Shown: piece by piece, positions 35,041 through 47,423 of the stretch
Numbering within the stretch: position 1 is the first letter of the stretch
How the letters are laid out: the number at the start of each line of letters is the position of its first letter
Assembly (NCBI GenBank): GCA_037951105.1
Contig: JBAMJV010007226.1
Location: 1-64,000, forward strand
DNA: 64,000 bases
DNA from: Echinarachnius parma
Taxonomy: Eukaryota > Echinodermata > Echinoidea > Clypeasteroida > Echinarachniidae
Direction: 5' to 3'
The notes under the pieces: generated by a model
What the model was told of the DNA's origin: nothing
The model's input: only the letters and a program-made list of their open reading frames with translations
Database searches by the model: none
Translations under genes and position numbers: made by a program

Positions 35041-37087
35041 TTACCCTTCTTGCTCGGTCATCCTTCTCCAGCTTGGGCAGATACGTTCGTCGTGGTCTTC
35101 TACCTGGGGGAGTCCACCATAGAGTTCGGTTTGCTAGGTAGCCCAGCAAATTCAGGCATCTACTGCAGACAGCGAGGCTGCTTGATGAGCTGAAATATAA
35201 TACAAAACATGAACATAAAAAAAAACTGTACTCAATAGATTGTAGAATATAGTAGTCTATTTACCTAAACTACATTCAATGACACACAGTTTCATCATGA
35301 ACAGATGTATAAGTCTTGTTCCCACAGTCAATGTCTTGCACTATACGTATCACCTTGAAATGTCACGGTACAAGCTCTCACAGATAATACTAAGGATTTG
35401 TTTTGGTCCCATCATATCCAATCCATGCTCACCTGCAAACTGGAATGTTCAAAGGATAAATAATCAATGGCATTTTATGAACCAGCATTCTATTTGAAAA
35501 CGAGCCCATAGAGACGAATTAAGTCATGTACATGTTAGCACGTAGACCTTGTAAAGAATGCCATATTTAATAACAAAACATTTTAAATTTGAGCAACAAT
35601 ATCATTAACTTTAAGCAAGTGACCTACTTAATAATGGACATGAATATAGCCATACAAAAAATTATATATCACGATGCTTAATGAAATACAAACTAAAGTC
35701 AAAAGTATCCAAGAAGAATCTAAGGCTTTGGTGTTTGTTAAAAAAAGCATTGTGTGTATCATCATCATGTTCTCACCTATCCCATATAGTTGTGGCTTGG
35801 GGTGACACCGGCAGTGGCTCGACAGCAGGCAATGGCTCCACCAAATCCTTCTCTCTCTCTTTCGCTTTCCTCATTTCATGTCATCAGCCTGTCCATTCTG
35901 TTAATTCTGCCTCTCTCCCCCTATATGGCTGTACCGCTATGGAATTGTACAGTAAAGAGTGCAAATTACCACATGAATTTGAACACATGAGACTGCATGG
36001 ACTCACAGGAGGCTAATTTGTAATTTTGTCCTCCATTATATTTAATTTGACAAAACATTACCTGCCAGTAAATTATCATGCATGGGGAACATAGAAATGT
36101 CATGCCTTGCCCTTGGTGACCATGGCATGCATACCTTTAATTTCCTTTTTAATTTGTTTTGTTTTAAGTTTGTTTTTTAACTTTTGTTTTTGCATAGACT
36201 ATAATATAGGACAGTTTGTTAATTTGGCAAATATTTGAAAGATAGACAGTATATCAACTACAAACTCTACAAAGAATAAATTAAAATGGGTTACAGGGCT
36301 GTCTCTGATGTTTAAGTACACATTTTCCCATATCAAATGAGTCCATACTTTTGAGTTTGGACTTGGTAATGGAAATGGTATAGTTAATGTGTACTAAATC
36401 ACTGACATGGATTTAAAACAAATGGGGTAACACTATAAAAATAAACACTGCAGCTTATGTGTACGAGCTACCATTATGGTAGGATAATTACGATTCTACA
36501 CAAAATACACGACAGGTATGATCATTATATAGCAATATAATAAATTAGGTAAGTTTACATTTCACATCATTGCTGACGATCATTGGTTCAATGAATGAAG
36601 GATTGCACATCGGTAAGGATTATTTACTTCACTTGATTGAGTCTTTAGCTTTGGTGCCATGATGATTTGGTGACTGGCGGTGCCGCCACGCGAAAAGGGC
36701 CTGGGGAAATTAGGGAAACAAAATCATTATTCATTTTAGCGGAATATTTTGCTGATATTAAGCTGATAGATATCGCAAAACATTTTACAAAATGGGCCAT
36801 TGGCATGTCATGGCCATGTGCATGGTCATGGTAAAAGTTAGGGAGTAAAATAAGTGGGTAAATTTGACCTCACGGCTTCAGGCTCAGCCCCCTGGTCTGG
36901 AATGCATATCACTGTTCAACTTCAAGTAAAATAGAAAATTAGAATGTAAAAATGTCATTGATGACGTGGCCCTGCCCCTGGCCTGGCCCACCCCTGCAAT
37001 TCAAGCTAGGGGATTACTGCGTCACATCCCAACAATGGAGCCAGAGTCAGAGAGGGAAGATTAATTATCATTGGATGATTGGTACAT
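35041..37087. other. Unassigned intron 6 sequence
   Basis: AT-rich; no exon with suitable phase or clear repeat boundary found. A C/T-rich stretch lies at 35845-35930. Confidence 0.4.
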
Positions 37088-37330
37088 CAAGGCTCCACAC
37101 TAACTTTTTTCTCTACTGGCCCGTTCGGACAAGTGAAATCATGGATTTTAATATTTTACTTGCCCGCTTTCTTCTAGATGAGATTTACGACCTAAAGAAT
37201 TACGTTATTCTCTCATAGTTGATCAATAATTTAGTTGCAAACCAAACTATGCCATTTACCAAATTTTACTTGCCCAACGACAATTTTTACTTGCCTCGGG
37301 CAACATGGCAAGTGCTAGTGTCGAGCCCTG
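37088..37330. mobile_element. hAT-like MITE, 243 bp
   Basis: Ends CAAGGCTCCACACTA and TAGTGTCGAGCCCTG are inverse with one or two changes. GGTACAT occurs on both sides (37081-37087, 37331-37337). Interior has TTACTTGCC repeats. Confidence 0.75.
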
Positions 37331-37401
37331 GGTACATACTACTAGTATTAGTTACTACGATAGACCTATTCATTTTTCATAATCATAATCATATCAATTT
37401 T

Positions 37402-37612
37402 GGCGCTAATGCAGTTTCGTACCCCTTTTTTTCCCCAACGCTTTCTTTATGTACACTTATGTAGCCAATAAATCTAACTTATAGCCACTAAATCTGACCT
37501 ATAGCCACTAAATCTGACCTATAGCCACTATTCTGACCTATAGCCACCAAATTAGGGTCAGGGTTTAGGGTTAGGGTTAGGGAAAAAAGGGGTACGAAAC
37601 TGCATTAGCGCC
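37402..37612. mobile_element. MITE carrying telomere-type repeats
   Basis: Ends GGCGCTAATGCAGTTTCGTA and TACGAAACTGCATTAGCGCC are exact inverses within arms of about 30 bp. Perfect 8-bp duplication TCAATTTT at 37394-37401 and 37613-37620. Inside are four units of about 19 bp (TATAGCCACTAAATCTGACC) and, next to the right arm, TTAGGG-type repeats (37551-37582). Confidence 0.85.
37551..37582 (+). repeat. Short telomere-like TTAGGG run
   Basis: Two exact TTAGGG units preceded by diverged ones (TTAGGGTCAGGGTT). Inside the MITE, so not a chromosome end. Confidence 0.85.
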
Positions 37613-37620
37613 TCAATTTT

Positions 37621-38676
37621 CATAGTCGACAACACAATCACATCATTCATCATACCAGCAGCACAACAATCATTGACAATCAACATTCCAACATCAATCA
37701 ATTGCCACTCATACTAGTCCCAACTCTCAATTATTTTCAATACAAAATACAAATTACAACAATTTCAATGTTACCTTAAACAATGCTAAATTCAGTAAAA
37801 CTGATAAAACCCCCATCACAACCAAAGAAAGGTAGCTTGACCTGTGACCAACCGCAATCAGGCTCACACATTCATACTCGGTCGTAGTGATCATAATTAT
37901 ACTAGCACTTGTACTAACATAATTATCAAGACATGGGACAATATAATGTACTTTGGCATTGCGAATATGGCAATTCCACTTGCGAGGGCTAATGATCACG
38001 CTGTTATATTGTTTATTGTATTAACATCGAAGACAATATATTGCGCAATTTAGCTGCTAAATATAGTTCATAAACATTTCATATTCTTGCACGTAAGATT
38101 TATTTCGTCTAAAAGGAAGAAATGTGTACTTACAATGTACGCCTGCAAATTCTTTGCCTTGCCTTCGTATTCAAGAACCGATATAATGTTGCAGTTGTTG
38201 TACTTGCTTTGCTTTTTACTGTTGTTGTTGTTGCATTAGAGTCGTTGTCTATTTCCAGCCGTGTCGGAATATATTTTAAACGGAAATTTGTAACGGGATC
38301 GTGCGCAAGTCAAATCTACTTACGATAGATTTTAAAATCGCTTCTTGCAACGAACATTTAAAATGTAACGAAACTTACGATCAATAAATCAAGCGTAAAG
38401 TTACGACCGATATTCTTTCTGCCACGGGGCCTATATGTTCTACATGGTTATTTACAGTATTCAATTGAAGTATTTATTTCTGTATTATTTGTATAATAAT
38501 GTTTTATTATGTGATTATGTGAAAATAAAATGAGACAAATCGAATCAAATAAAATCAAATCACTATGATTGTGTTAAGCGCTGTTTACAATTAGTATGTA
38601 TTATTATTAGACGAAAGACGGTTCTTACCTTGCCATCGTCATATTTCTCTTTAGGTCAGCATACGTCCCTCTTTAG
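37621..38676. other. Intron 6, part before exon 7
   Basis: Includes the inverse end of the TTACGATCAATC repeat (38330-38432). Otherwise nothing recognised. Confidence 0.4.
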
Positions 38677-38725
38677 CACTACAGAGTCCAGCAAGTTTGA
38701 AGTATCCACAGGACCAGACAAGAAG
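38677..38725 (+). CDS. Exon 7: Ser/Thr-rich exon
   Basis: Reads TTESSKFEVSTGPDKK. Three AGs lie close together; the one ending at 38676, after a pyrimidine run, is the only one whose phase fits the strong donor of exon 6. Donor GTATAT at 38726. The start is therefore chosen by phase and is less sure than the end. Confidence 0.55.
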
Positions 38726-40027
38726 GTATATAGCCAAACCACACGATATTCGAAATCATAGAAAAATGTAGGCGCTTTGAATTTAAGCGGAAACTGTCCA
38801 TATACCTGGATATCAACATATATTCACCCAATTTTAATCCTTTAAGCGCTCAGCAAAACATAAACATAACACTAAATGTATACAATATTGCATACAAGTG
38901 ATCCTTTAACTTGATACGATTTTATGATTGAAATAATTATTTTGAATGACGTATGATGGTTTTATTCAAAATAACCACTGTTTACCTAGTGAAAAGTGAT
39001 AACCTATGTCAGATGGTTTTATATCGCTGATCTTTAGGACTATCAAACAAAATTGTCATTCAATCACAAATATCACCATAGTTACGGAGACTAAAAGAGT
39101 AAAACTCATTTCATGCTTCTGTAAAAGATCTCGATGATGTTGGATGCATTTCACAAAGTATTCACGTGCTGATGTGCACGTCCAGGACAAATACTAATAT
39201 CATTGATTCCCTGTTCATAAAGCTTACACTTTTACCATTTTGACTTTTCAAGCAAATTATAACTTCTACAAAAATCGTAATTTAACTTTAAAGTTATGAT
39301 TTTACACTACTAGAAATTATGTCATAACTAACTTGTTATCCATAACTAACTTCTAATCCATAAAGACTAATCCAACGATCTTCTCGAGCTTCGGTCTCCC
39401 CTGGATTCCCAATCCCAATTACTGGGCGGTCACATAACATCTAACTCTACCAACGAAAATGGTACAGTCAGAAAAAAAATCTAAAGTATGATACTACCAA
39501 ACATCTTCAGGTTAGTTGGTACCACATTAAAGGGCGAGAGGGATTGTTTCAGATGATCTCTGTTTGCCAAATTTCCATCAGCGGATCTAGAATTATGTCT
39601 GATTTGTGCCGATTGTCGTATTTGTTCTTAAATTGGCGATGGACATTCATTGTACACATTTGGTCCTATCACAAGTAAGTATTTTATAATAACGATGTAA
39701 TAATTGCTAAAGTAAAATACAAATTTTCACTACTAATGTTGAAAGGGATAACAATGGTGAAATATGACAAGATCTCCTCAAATAGCTAGTTGTCTGTATA
39801 TAGTTCTTCAAAATTGACCATGTTCAGGATTCTTATCGTCTCTATGTTCTTTGCACCTTTGTCGCAAACTGAAGACGTTTGCCTTGTTAGTGTAACTGTT
39901 ACTGGACCCGTTGCTGACATTAGGTTTTGGGTCTGGATAATTAGACCGAAAAGAGTTTTTCCTCAAAGGACAACTGATGTGAAAGTTTCGCAAAGGCTGG
40001 CATTGTGATAACACGCATAAATCACCA
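38726..40027. other. Unassigned intron 7 sequence
   Basis: No exon or repeat boundary supported. Confidence 0.4.
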
Positions 40028-40560
40028 AACACTATACTTCAGTTCGCGAATCTTTGAATATTCTGTAAGTCCAATGCTGATTCAACAACAGGCAATTCTA
40101 ACAATAGTAACAACCTATTTGAGCATCAAATATAGCCAATTAAAACATTTCTGAATACATTGTGCACTTTGCTCTGAATATATTTGCTCTGAATATTTTA
40201 CGTTTTGGTAAATCATGTAATGTACATAACGCAAATTTGCACAAAGTGGATTTCGGTGTACTGCAAAAACGACAATATATTACGTCTGAGGAAGCAAAAT
40301 TAGTTATATTTGACATAGCACAGAATGTGTTTATTTTTTAAATTACCTTCATTGATAACCTTCATACACTATACTTCACTTCACGAATCATTGAATATTC
40401 TGTAAATTCAATGTTTATTCAACAACAGGCAATTCAAGCAATGGTAACATCTTATTTGAGCATCAATATAGCCAATCAAAGAATTACTGAAGTTTTTCAT
40501 TGACATAACACAGAATGTGTTTATTTGTAAAATAACCTTCATTAATTACCGTCATACCTT
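40028..40560 (+). repeat. Tandem direct duplication, unit about 340 bp
   Basis: ACACTATACTTCAGTTCGCGAATC... at 40028 recurs as ACACTATACTTCACTTCACGAATC... at 40367, with CAACAACAGGCAATTC and the GACATAACACAGAATGTGTTTAT segment (40311, 40501) in the same order. Confidence 0.8.
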
Positions 40561-40707
40561 GAAGCAATTATTTCTCGACTGTACCATTCTTTTTGAGACA
40601 CGCTGTGTTTCGAATTTGCTGGTGAGACATGAAAGAGACAGCTTTGTGTAGAATTATAAAATGCTAGTGCCCCCTGGAAATACAAAAACCAGTTTGTAGA
40701 TGCCGTA

Positions 40708-41252
40708 TACAGGGTAGTCCAAATAAAACGGAATGGTACAGTTCCCATATTATAGGGACAGTGAGACCGAGTGGAATATTTGAGAAATCTTTTACTGAGA
40801 CAGAGGTTCCAAGATAAGCCATGTTTGATAATCTGTGTTTGTTCTAGGTCTAATTCTGTGACATGTCAGGTTTTTAAGTTGACCAATTTGAACAACGCTT
40901 GTTTCTGTTAGCTGGCACATTCTGCTTGTCATAGTATTGAGAAAAGATACTTATTATTTGTAAGCTTTTTTTGTTTTAATGTGCGTGTCAGCCAGGAAAT
41001 ACAGAGTATACTTCACCGTTTTATGATGCGAAATAACGTGCCAGCTATGTTTTAAAATTGGTCCAATTTGAACCCTGGCATGAAATTACAATACGCGACG
41101 TAGAACAAAAACTACCCACAATCGAAATTGCTGATTTGTGTACTATTTTTTTCAGTGAAAGAATCTTATCCGTTAGAACCAGCCATTCCTTCCTAATCGT
41201 TTGGGAATTATGCCGTTCCGTTTTATTTGGGCCTCCCTATTCATTACCAGGG
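40708..41252. mobile_element. mariner-like MITE, diverged relative of 21618-22695
   Basis: TACAGGGTAGTCCAAATAAA at the left and TTTATTTGGGCCTCCCTA at the right, each with CGGAA next to it in inverse sense. Interior about 500 bp without a coding frame. Confidence 0.65.
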
Positions 41253-41327
41253 TCCGAGTTTGCCAAACAAATACAAGGATGAATACGATGTACTTTCATG
41301 TTATTTTTAAAAACATTTAAAAAGGTA

Positions 41328-42235
41328 CAGTCAAACCTGCCAATGCGACCACCTGTCTATAGCGACCACCTGCTCATGCTCATAACGACCGCTCTCTGGT
41401 CCCCCCGTGAAAAATCATGTGTTAAGCGACCTGCGTAATGCGACCACCTGCCTAGCGCGACCAGCGACCACCCTGTTTGGGTCCCGACACACATATAAAT
41501 CTGTGTATAGCGACCACGAAATTAGAGATTGAGCTACAAAGGCATCAAATAAGTTGCCTCTGGTCGCTCAAGGCTCCAATTCTGAGCATGTCAATGCAAA
41601 AAACAAGCTTTTAAAATGACAATGAACTTCAGACAGACGCTAAATTACCGACAAAAAGTGCTTCAACTCATAAACAAAGAATATTCTTCAGCAGTACACG
41701 GTGCTGATACAGAAATGCGTTGAACAAAGGCACTGTACTTAACAGCACAACATCACTAACAAATTTCAATCGCCGAGGCGGAGTTTTTCTCAATCTTTTC
41801 CATGATAATCCTTGCGCTTGTTGCGAAAATTTAGCATTTAGCATTTTGCATTTTGACTTCAGAATTCTATAGAAAACTATACTGTGCATAAGCGTAGCTG
41901 ATTCTGTCATGATGACAAACATCATAAATGGCACATTGACACATTTTGTATTTTCAATTTCACTTGAAAGATAATACACACATTTAATATCATATTAAAT
42001 ATAACGCCATTGATATATAATTTTAGTTTTATTGTGGTTATTCATTCAACAAATCATAATGCAACTAACTATCGATACGTGCGTGTACAGGTGTCAATTA
42101 ATTACACATGTGCATATAGTCACGATATTCGACCATAAATTCAAAATGGCCGCCATCCTGTCTAATGCGACCAACTGTCTATAGCGACCGCTTTTCGCTG
42201 GTCCCTTGAATGGTCGCTATAGACAGGTTTGACTG
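41328..42235. mobile_element. CAGTCAAACCTG-type MITE, copy 1
   Basis: CAGTCAAACCTG and CAGGTTTGACTG terminate the element between TA dinucleotides. Subterminal GCGACCACCTGTCTATAGCG is inverted as well. About 908 bp, no transposase frame seen. Confidence 0.82.
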
Positions 42236-42358
42236 TATTTCATTGACCTTTAGTTTTTCTATAATAGCCGGCAGGTGATATTTCAAATGTATATAAATGT
42301 ACACTTTACACTTTAACAACAAATAATTCTTTGTTTATATACTGCAATTGTACATCAG

Positions 42359-42566
42359 ATAATGAGTTCTTCAAAACCAGCATCCAGAAGTTTAGAGTCA
42401 TTTGGGGGTATGAGGAGAGGTTTCCTTTTGGAATCTTCAACAAAGTCTGCCAAACCTAAAATGCAGAAACCAAATGAGAGTAAGGCTAACTCTCAAGATA
42501 AAGATACCATGAAGACCACAAAGAGCGGCGCCATTGATGATATTCCGCACAACAAGCCGACCGGAG
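42359..42566 (+). CDS. Exon 8: Lys/Ser-rich low-complexity insert in ROC
   Basis: Encodes about 69 residues, including MSSSKPASRSLESFGGMRRG, rich in Lys, Ser and Thr, with predicted disorder and no recognisable domain. It sits between G1 and G3, where ordinary ROC domains have only a few tens of residues. Acceptor ACATCAG, donor GTAAGA at 42567, phase 0 in and 1 out. Confidence 0.7.
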
Positions 42567-43080
42567 GTAAGAAGATACCCGAGGACTAATTTCATAAGTG
42601 AACTGGCAAATCTCTACCTGGGTAGTCTGATATCACTTGCCCTTATTTTGGCTTTTTAACTGACAAGAAAAAAAACAGACAATTAAACAATAAACGACAC
42701 AAACCTAGCTGTCCAAAAGTAAAACAAGGGGAGCAAGGGGACACACCGTCCTACGCACTTAAGTCAGTAAGTCAAGATAATCTACCGTTATCTTCACTGA
42801 CCACACTTCCCCGAACACTATGGCCCGAATTCTCATCTGTGGCTGGCCTAAAACGGCAAATACTTCCGGTAACACTTTGAAAGTGCATACTTATTGTTTC
42901 GTTACTATGGTCCCCGGATATATTTTAACGATTTCCTTTCATTATCTAGTCAATGTGTCCTTTGAAATGCAATACTACCGTTTGTCCCAAAAAATTACAA
43001 TCGGATTTTCATCAACGATAACTTTAAAGATAGCAAATAAATCATAATGCTATTTTAGGGTATGAAACCATAGGCGTACC

Positions 43081-43112
43081 CGGAGGGGGGGGGGGGGGGG
43101 GTTGGGTGGTTC

Positions 43113-43145
<33 letters not shown>
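43081..43145. repeat. Poly-G followed by poly-C
   Basis: A run of about 20 G (43084-43100) is followed by about 30 C (43115-43145) with GTTGGGTGGTTCA between them, a potential hairpin, at the head of a GACCGAGACC-family fragment (43071-43260). Confidence 0.8.
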
Positions 43146-43147
<2 letters not shown>

Positions 43148-43713
43148 TCCAATGAGAGGGTTCTCAAACAGAAGGTGGTCTCGGCCTCGAAAATTTTGGT
43201 CTCGGTCTGGAAAATTATGACAGTACTTGGTCTCGGCTTCGAAAATTTCCTACGAACACAGACTTGCGTGGCGCGAGCGAATGTTATCGCCTATTGGTAT
43301 ACAGTAGAGAGGTTGGTATCTCCTGATCTGCTGGTTGCCCCTCAGTGATTTGCGGGTATATAAAACAAAAAAGTAAATCTCCAAACAACATGTGATGTAA
43401 TCAGCTTGTAATCGATGTATTTCTTTCTTTGTGTAAAAATAGATAGATAGATGCACTTGACGGCAGGTATTTAATTTTGTTGTTATTGAGAAATTATTTG
43501 TTGGCTATGGGCATTACTTTTACTTAGACAAAAATACGAAATTTCTCAATAATAGGGGTTATTTATTGCCATGACTTCTGATTACATCGAAACGTACTCT
43601 GTACAGATTATGATAATTGTCTTTAACATGTTTAACAAACTGCTTGTTTGTCATTAGGTCTTTTGATTTTGTTTTACCATTTGTCAATCTAATGCTATTT
43701 CCTTCGCCAGTAG

Positions 43714-43883
43714 AGGTTACTAGGCCGAAGACGAAAGCTCGACAATCTGGAAAACCTGACGAAGACATCATGAGGCGCGTTCGAGATAAAGTGGAAACAT
43801 CATCTGCCGTAAAACAGGATAACACACTCAGTTTTACAATATGGGATTTTGCAGGACATGAAACATACTACACTACACATCAG
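43714..43883 (+). CDS. Exon 9: ROC domain G3 (DxxG) exon
   Basis: Ends with LSFTIWDFAGHETYYTTHQ. DFAGHE is the G3/switch II DxxG motif of the ROC family and is strong evidence that this belongs with the P-loop of exon 2. Acceptor CCAGTAG (two overlapping AGs; the second fits phase), donor GTAATG at 43884. A palindrome-rich mobile element begins only about ten bases after the donor. Confidence 0.88.
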
Positions 43884-43893
43884 GTAATGCTAC

Positions 43894-44463
43894 GGTCACA
43901 AATGCTCCGATTTGGGCTACGGCGCCCGTACGATGCCACTTTTAGGTGAAATCTTGCAGGAATCTTGCGGCTCCCGCACGGGTGCCGTGGCTATCGTACG
44001 GTCGCCGTTGCATTTTTCCTCGCCGTACGATGATTTGTTTAACGCGGAGTTAAACAAACAATCCATCGTACGATGTTTTACTTGCCATAAGCCCGCGTAG
44101 ACACATCGTAGAGAGCATTGCACGGGCACCACAAGGGCATCGCACGGGCACAGCACGGACATCGCAGCCTTTTTTTCGAATATCGTACGATTTTGAGACT
44201 GAATATTTTGCCACTCAAATCGTACGAGAACCGTGGAGTTGCCGTCAAAGCACCGTAAGGCACCTGTACGGGCACTAAGTTTGCGTTCACGGGAGCCGTG
44301 CGATTTATGTTTTATTTTAAGACTAAGGTCATCGTACGTGCCCCGGGGAATATGTGACTGCTACACTAAAATACCGCAGACATCGTACGATATCACAATT
44401 TCCCCAAATCGTAGAAAATCCGCCGTAGGGAACAAATCGTACGGCGCCCGGATCATTTGTGAC
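43894..44463. mobile_element. CGTACG-rich inverted-terminal element
   Basis: Ends GGTCACAAATGCTCCG and GATCATTTGTGACC are inverse, with GCGCCCGTACGAT and ATCGTACGGCGCCC inside. About nine copies of the palindrome ATCGTACGAT or its core CGTACG are spread over 570 bp. Not coding. Confidence 0.75.
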
Positions 44464-44652
44464 CTAGGCATAAGTATCGTCAGATCTCATTTTGATGATT
44501 ATATTATTAAAACTATATTTAAAAGGAAAATTGTAAATGGATATAGATTAGTTTAAATAATGAAAAGCAGCATAAACATGATAGAGGCACACAACGTACA
44601 ATTGCTAATAATATCTGCTCATTTTCTTTCATCACGGGGTGTGTCACATGTT

Positions 44653-44768
44653 AAGGAAATAATGACTGATTTTGAGTGAGCTACGAAGTAGCGAGTTCAA
44701 ATAGTACCGACGGGGCTGACGATGAGTGCAAATAGACTGCCTCGCACAAAATCAGTCATTATTTCCTT
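44653..44768. repeat. Perfect 22-bp inverted repeat
   Basis: Arms 44653-44674 and 44747-44768 are exact inverses (AAGGAAATAATGACTGATTT and two more bases), with a 72-bp loop. Confidence 0.85.
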
Positions 44769-46759
44769 TATATAACACCTACCGGTACTTCACATAAACA
44801 TATGTTCTTAGTCTTACCTTTAAGTTTAAACTATTCCAGGATAAAAGATCCAGAACTCAATCAAATAAAATAATGTGAATTGCTCTAAACTTGGTATTGG
44901 ACTTGGCAGCTCTTGCCTGGTGTTTGCAGAATCACAGTCAAGACTCAAGAGACAAGACAATTCTCTAGTCCAGCGAAACGGTATACATTCGTCAATCACA
45001 ATTGAATAAACAATGATTTAATCCAGACTTAATAATCCAGTGGTAAAATTAGAACGCGACACAGCTAGAGTATATGGACAAGTCTCCAAACTTCGCGCGT
45101 ATTGAAACTTCGCGCATCATAGCAGCGATAAGCAAACATACGAGCACGGACACGGCGACGGAAATATCGGACGCCAAATATGAAAGAGCACACATTACTT
45201 ACTTATCAACCAAAAAATTCAGAGATCGATATTTCTTGAGAAAAAAGTAACTTTTTGTGTGTTTTTTCGTATATCACAACTATGGGCAGGGAAAATCATC
45301 AAATTAAATCGAAATCCTTCCAGTAGAACAGACGTGTTGGCATCGAAATGCTGCGAAAAATGTTTCTTTATTCGACCTTCCTTTCAAATTTACTTTCGAA
45401 TCGCGCAATATCCATAGAAAGCTTGACAACGCTGCGCGTGCCAAGATGCTAATACGCGCAAAATGTTGCATCTTCACACTCCCATTGAAATGCGTGTAAA
45501 AGTTTGCTACACGGGAATGCGTGTTAAGTCAATGGCAGTGTATGGAGCGCGAAGTTTCAAGACTACCGTACTCGGTGAAGAATTTCTTGTTGATATGACA
45601 TGATTACGGAATCGGGCCAATATCACATGAATTGTGAGTTTAAATCGAAAATGTTTTAGATACATCGAATCCTCAGAATAGAGGGAGTATTTTAATGCTT
45701 GTTTCATTGAGATTATCGTAATTTTGTTGATCCTACGACACTTTGAAAAAGTTCGAAATTGTCGTGCGCGAAGTTTCAATACACCTTCATACACCCAAGC
45801 CGGCTAATTATAATGTATGGTAGGTGTACTACACATCGGCACTGTTTTTAATATCGGCACCCCGCGTAATATTTGTTTTTGCGCGTGTTGTAAAATATTG
45901 CGCATGAGATGATGCGCGCTACCCTTAGAAACTGATCTGGTCGAAATTTTGAGGAGAAATAATGCGTAAATCGTCCACTACGATGATACAAGTAAATACG
46001 AGAAATAATACCAACATCGCACAAGAAATTTTGAGTTGCGTGCATTGTCAACGAGGGTTGAGGGGGTGCCGGTATAAAATAAAAACACTTCGAACTCGTG
46101 AAGCCAAAAAACAACGCGCGCGTTCGAAGGCGATATCTCGAAATATAATTATTAAATCGCAAATCTGATCATCGCATCGGAATATGCACTATTTTCTCAA
46201 TGTGTGAGTACAATCTTAAGAAATTTGAATGATTTTTAAGTCTAAAACTGTCGGAAATGTTTTAGGGTGCCGATGTGGGGGTCTCTCAATCATACTGTAC
46301 GTATCTCACGACGCGTGTAGTGCAGTGTATAACGCAATTAATTCGATTTCGTGCGCGCCTCGACAGTACTACGCGCTTATAGCGCGCTTGTTGACTAGGC
46401 GACGGAATACAAAAACGGGGGGGGGGGGGGGTATTCTCGCAAAGCGATACACGAGCGAGCATAGCAGCTCGCTAGCGCTGCATGCCATGTATTCATGTAA
46501 CGTGTATGGTGAACCAGTTCATCACTCGTTCAAGTGATGACGTCACTGACGTGCAATAATTGACTAATGCACGGTCTGATCAATTACTGAGTGCATATAG
46601 ATCATTTTTTTCTGAATATCATGTGACCAGTAATTAACCAATCACAACTCGAGAACATTCTTAGGTGAAATACATCTGATGCATTGGAAACAGATGTTAC
46701 TTGCAATGTTAGACACTTCGTAGTTCAGTTGGTATAACACCGGCCTATTAGTTCAGAAG
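44769..46759. other. Unassigned intron 9 sequence, CpG-rich patches
   Basis: Motif GCGCGAAGTTTCAA occurs in both senses (45090-45120, 45545, 45765), and ACATCGGCACTG/GGTGCCGATGTG at 45833 and 46264, suggesting inverted-repeat elements whose ends I cannot fix. A poly-G run is at 46417-46430. No exon supported. Confidence 0.4.
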
Positions 46760-46763
46760 TTAA

Positions 46764-47202
46764 AGGGTACCACCACCCAAAAATAATATTCTTATTAAAG
46801 AAAGGTAACATCTTTAGTATTCCATTCCATCAACAAGTTCACAAAAATATGTTTCCAGAAAGAAAAAAATCATTGGAAACGCATCACCATTCTAAAGCAA
46901 GCGTTCATGCGGTCTGAATTACGCAGACTGCTATGTGTGCGGTGAATTGCAATGTGTGCAGAGAGCGAACGAATCGCCCGGGAATCTATTGTTTACAAAC
47001 GTGCGCATGAATAGCATTGGCGCACTCGCAAATGGTTGGCCCGTATGGAACCAGGAAATAGCAGTGGTTCCGTAAGTGGTGGAAATTAATTGCTTTGTTT
47101 ATGAATTACACAACCCTTTGCAAAATGTTGGGTATCTATTTGATATCACAAAACGGTACCAAAACATATAATAATGTGTTGTTCTTTGCCTGGTGGTCCC
47201 CT
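46764..47202. mobile_element. Second TTAA-type MITE, uninterrupted copy
   Basis: 439 bp between TTAA at 46760-46763 and 47203-47206; inverted relative to 28305-29161 and lacking its insertion. Ends AGGGTACCACC and GGTGGTCCCCT. Confidence 0.85.
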
Positions 47203-47324
47203 TTAATGGTTCAATCCCAATCCAATCAAAGTTCAATTTACTTTGCGAAGCTCTTACTTTGTCTCGGATGATAATTGTTATGTTCATGTATGTATGTGAA
47301 TAATGATTATTTTACTGTATTCAG

Positions 47325-47423
47325 GTATTTCTGACTTGGAGAGCAATTTACATCTTAGCATTTGACCTAAGCAAAGATCTTCATGAGAAAGCTGATCTTG
47401 ACGATCGTCATAGAATTGGCAAG
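47325..47423 (+). CDS. Exon 10: ROC domain core strand exon
   Basis: Reads VFLTWRAIYILAFDLSKDLH, the hydrophobic strand that follows G3 in Ras-like folds (Y-I-L-A-F-D). Acceptor TTCAG, donor GTGACA, phase 0 on both sides. Confidence 0.85.

Noticed and set aside
37551..37582. Telomere or chromosome end
   Set aside because: Only a few units, enclosed in a small inverted-terminal element within an intron.
32962..38432. A single 5.5-kb transposon bounded by GGGCCCCGTTGCAGAAAG ends
   Set aside because: The ends are inverse, but each side also contains its own inverted TTACGATCAATC motifs, so two short elements are equally likely; no target duplication was found.
31568..38654. An additional exon between exons 6 and 7 to repair a phase conflict
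   Set aside because: The conflict exists only if the acceptor at 38654 is used; the acceptor ending at 38676 restores phase without another exon.
45848..46537. Open frames on both strands in a CpG-rich part of intron 9
   Set aside because: No domain, overlapping on opposite strands, in repeat-like DNA.
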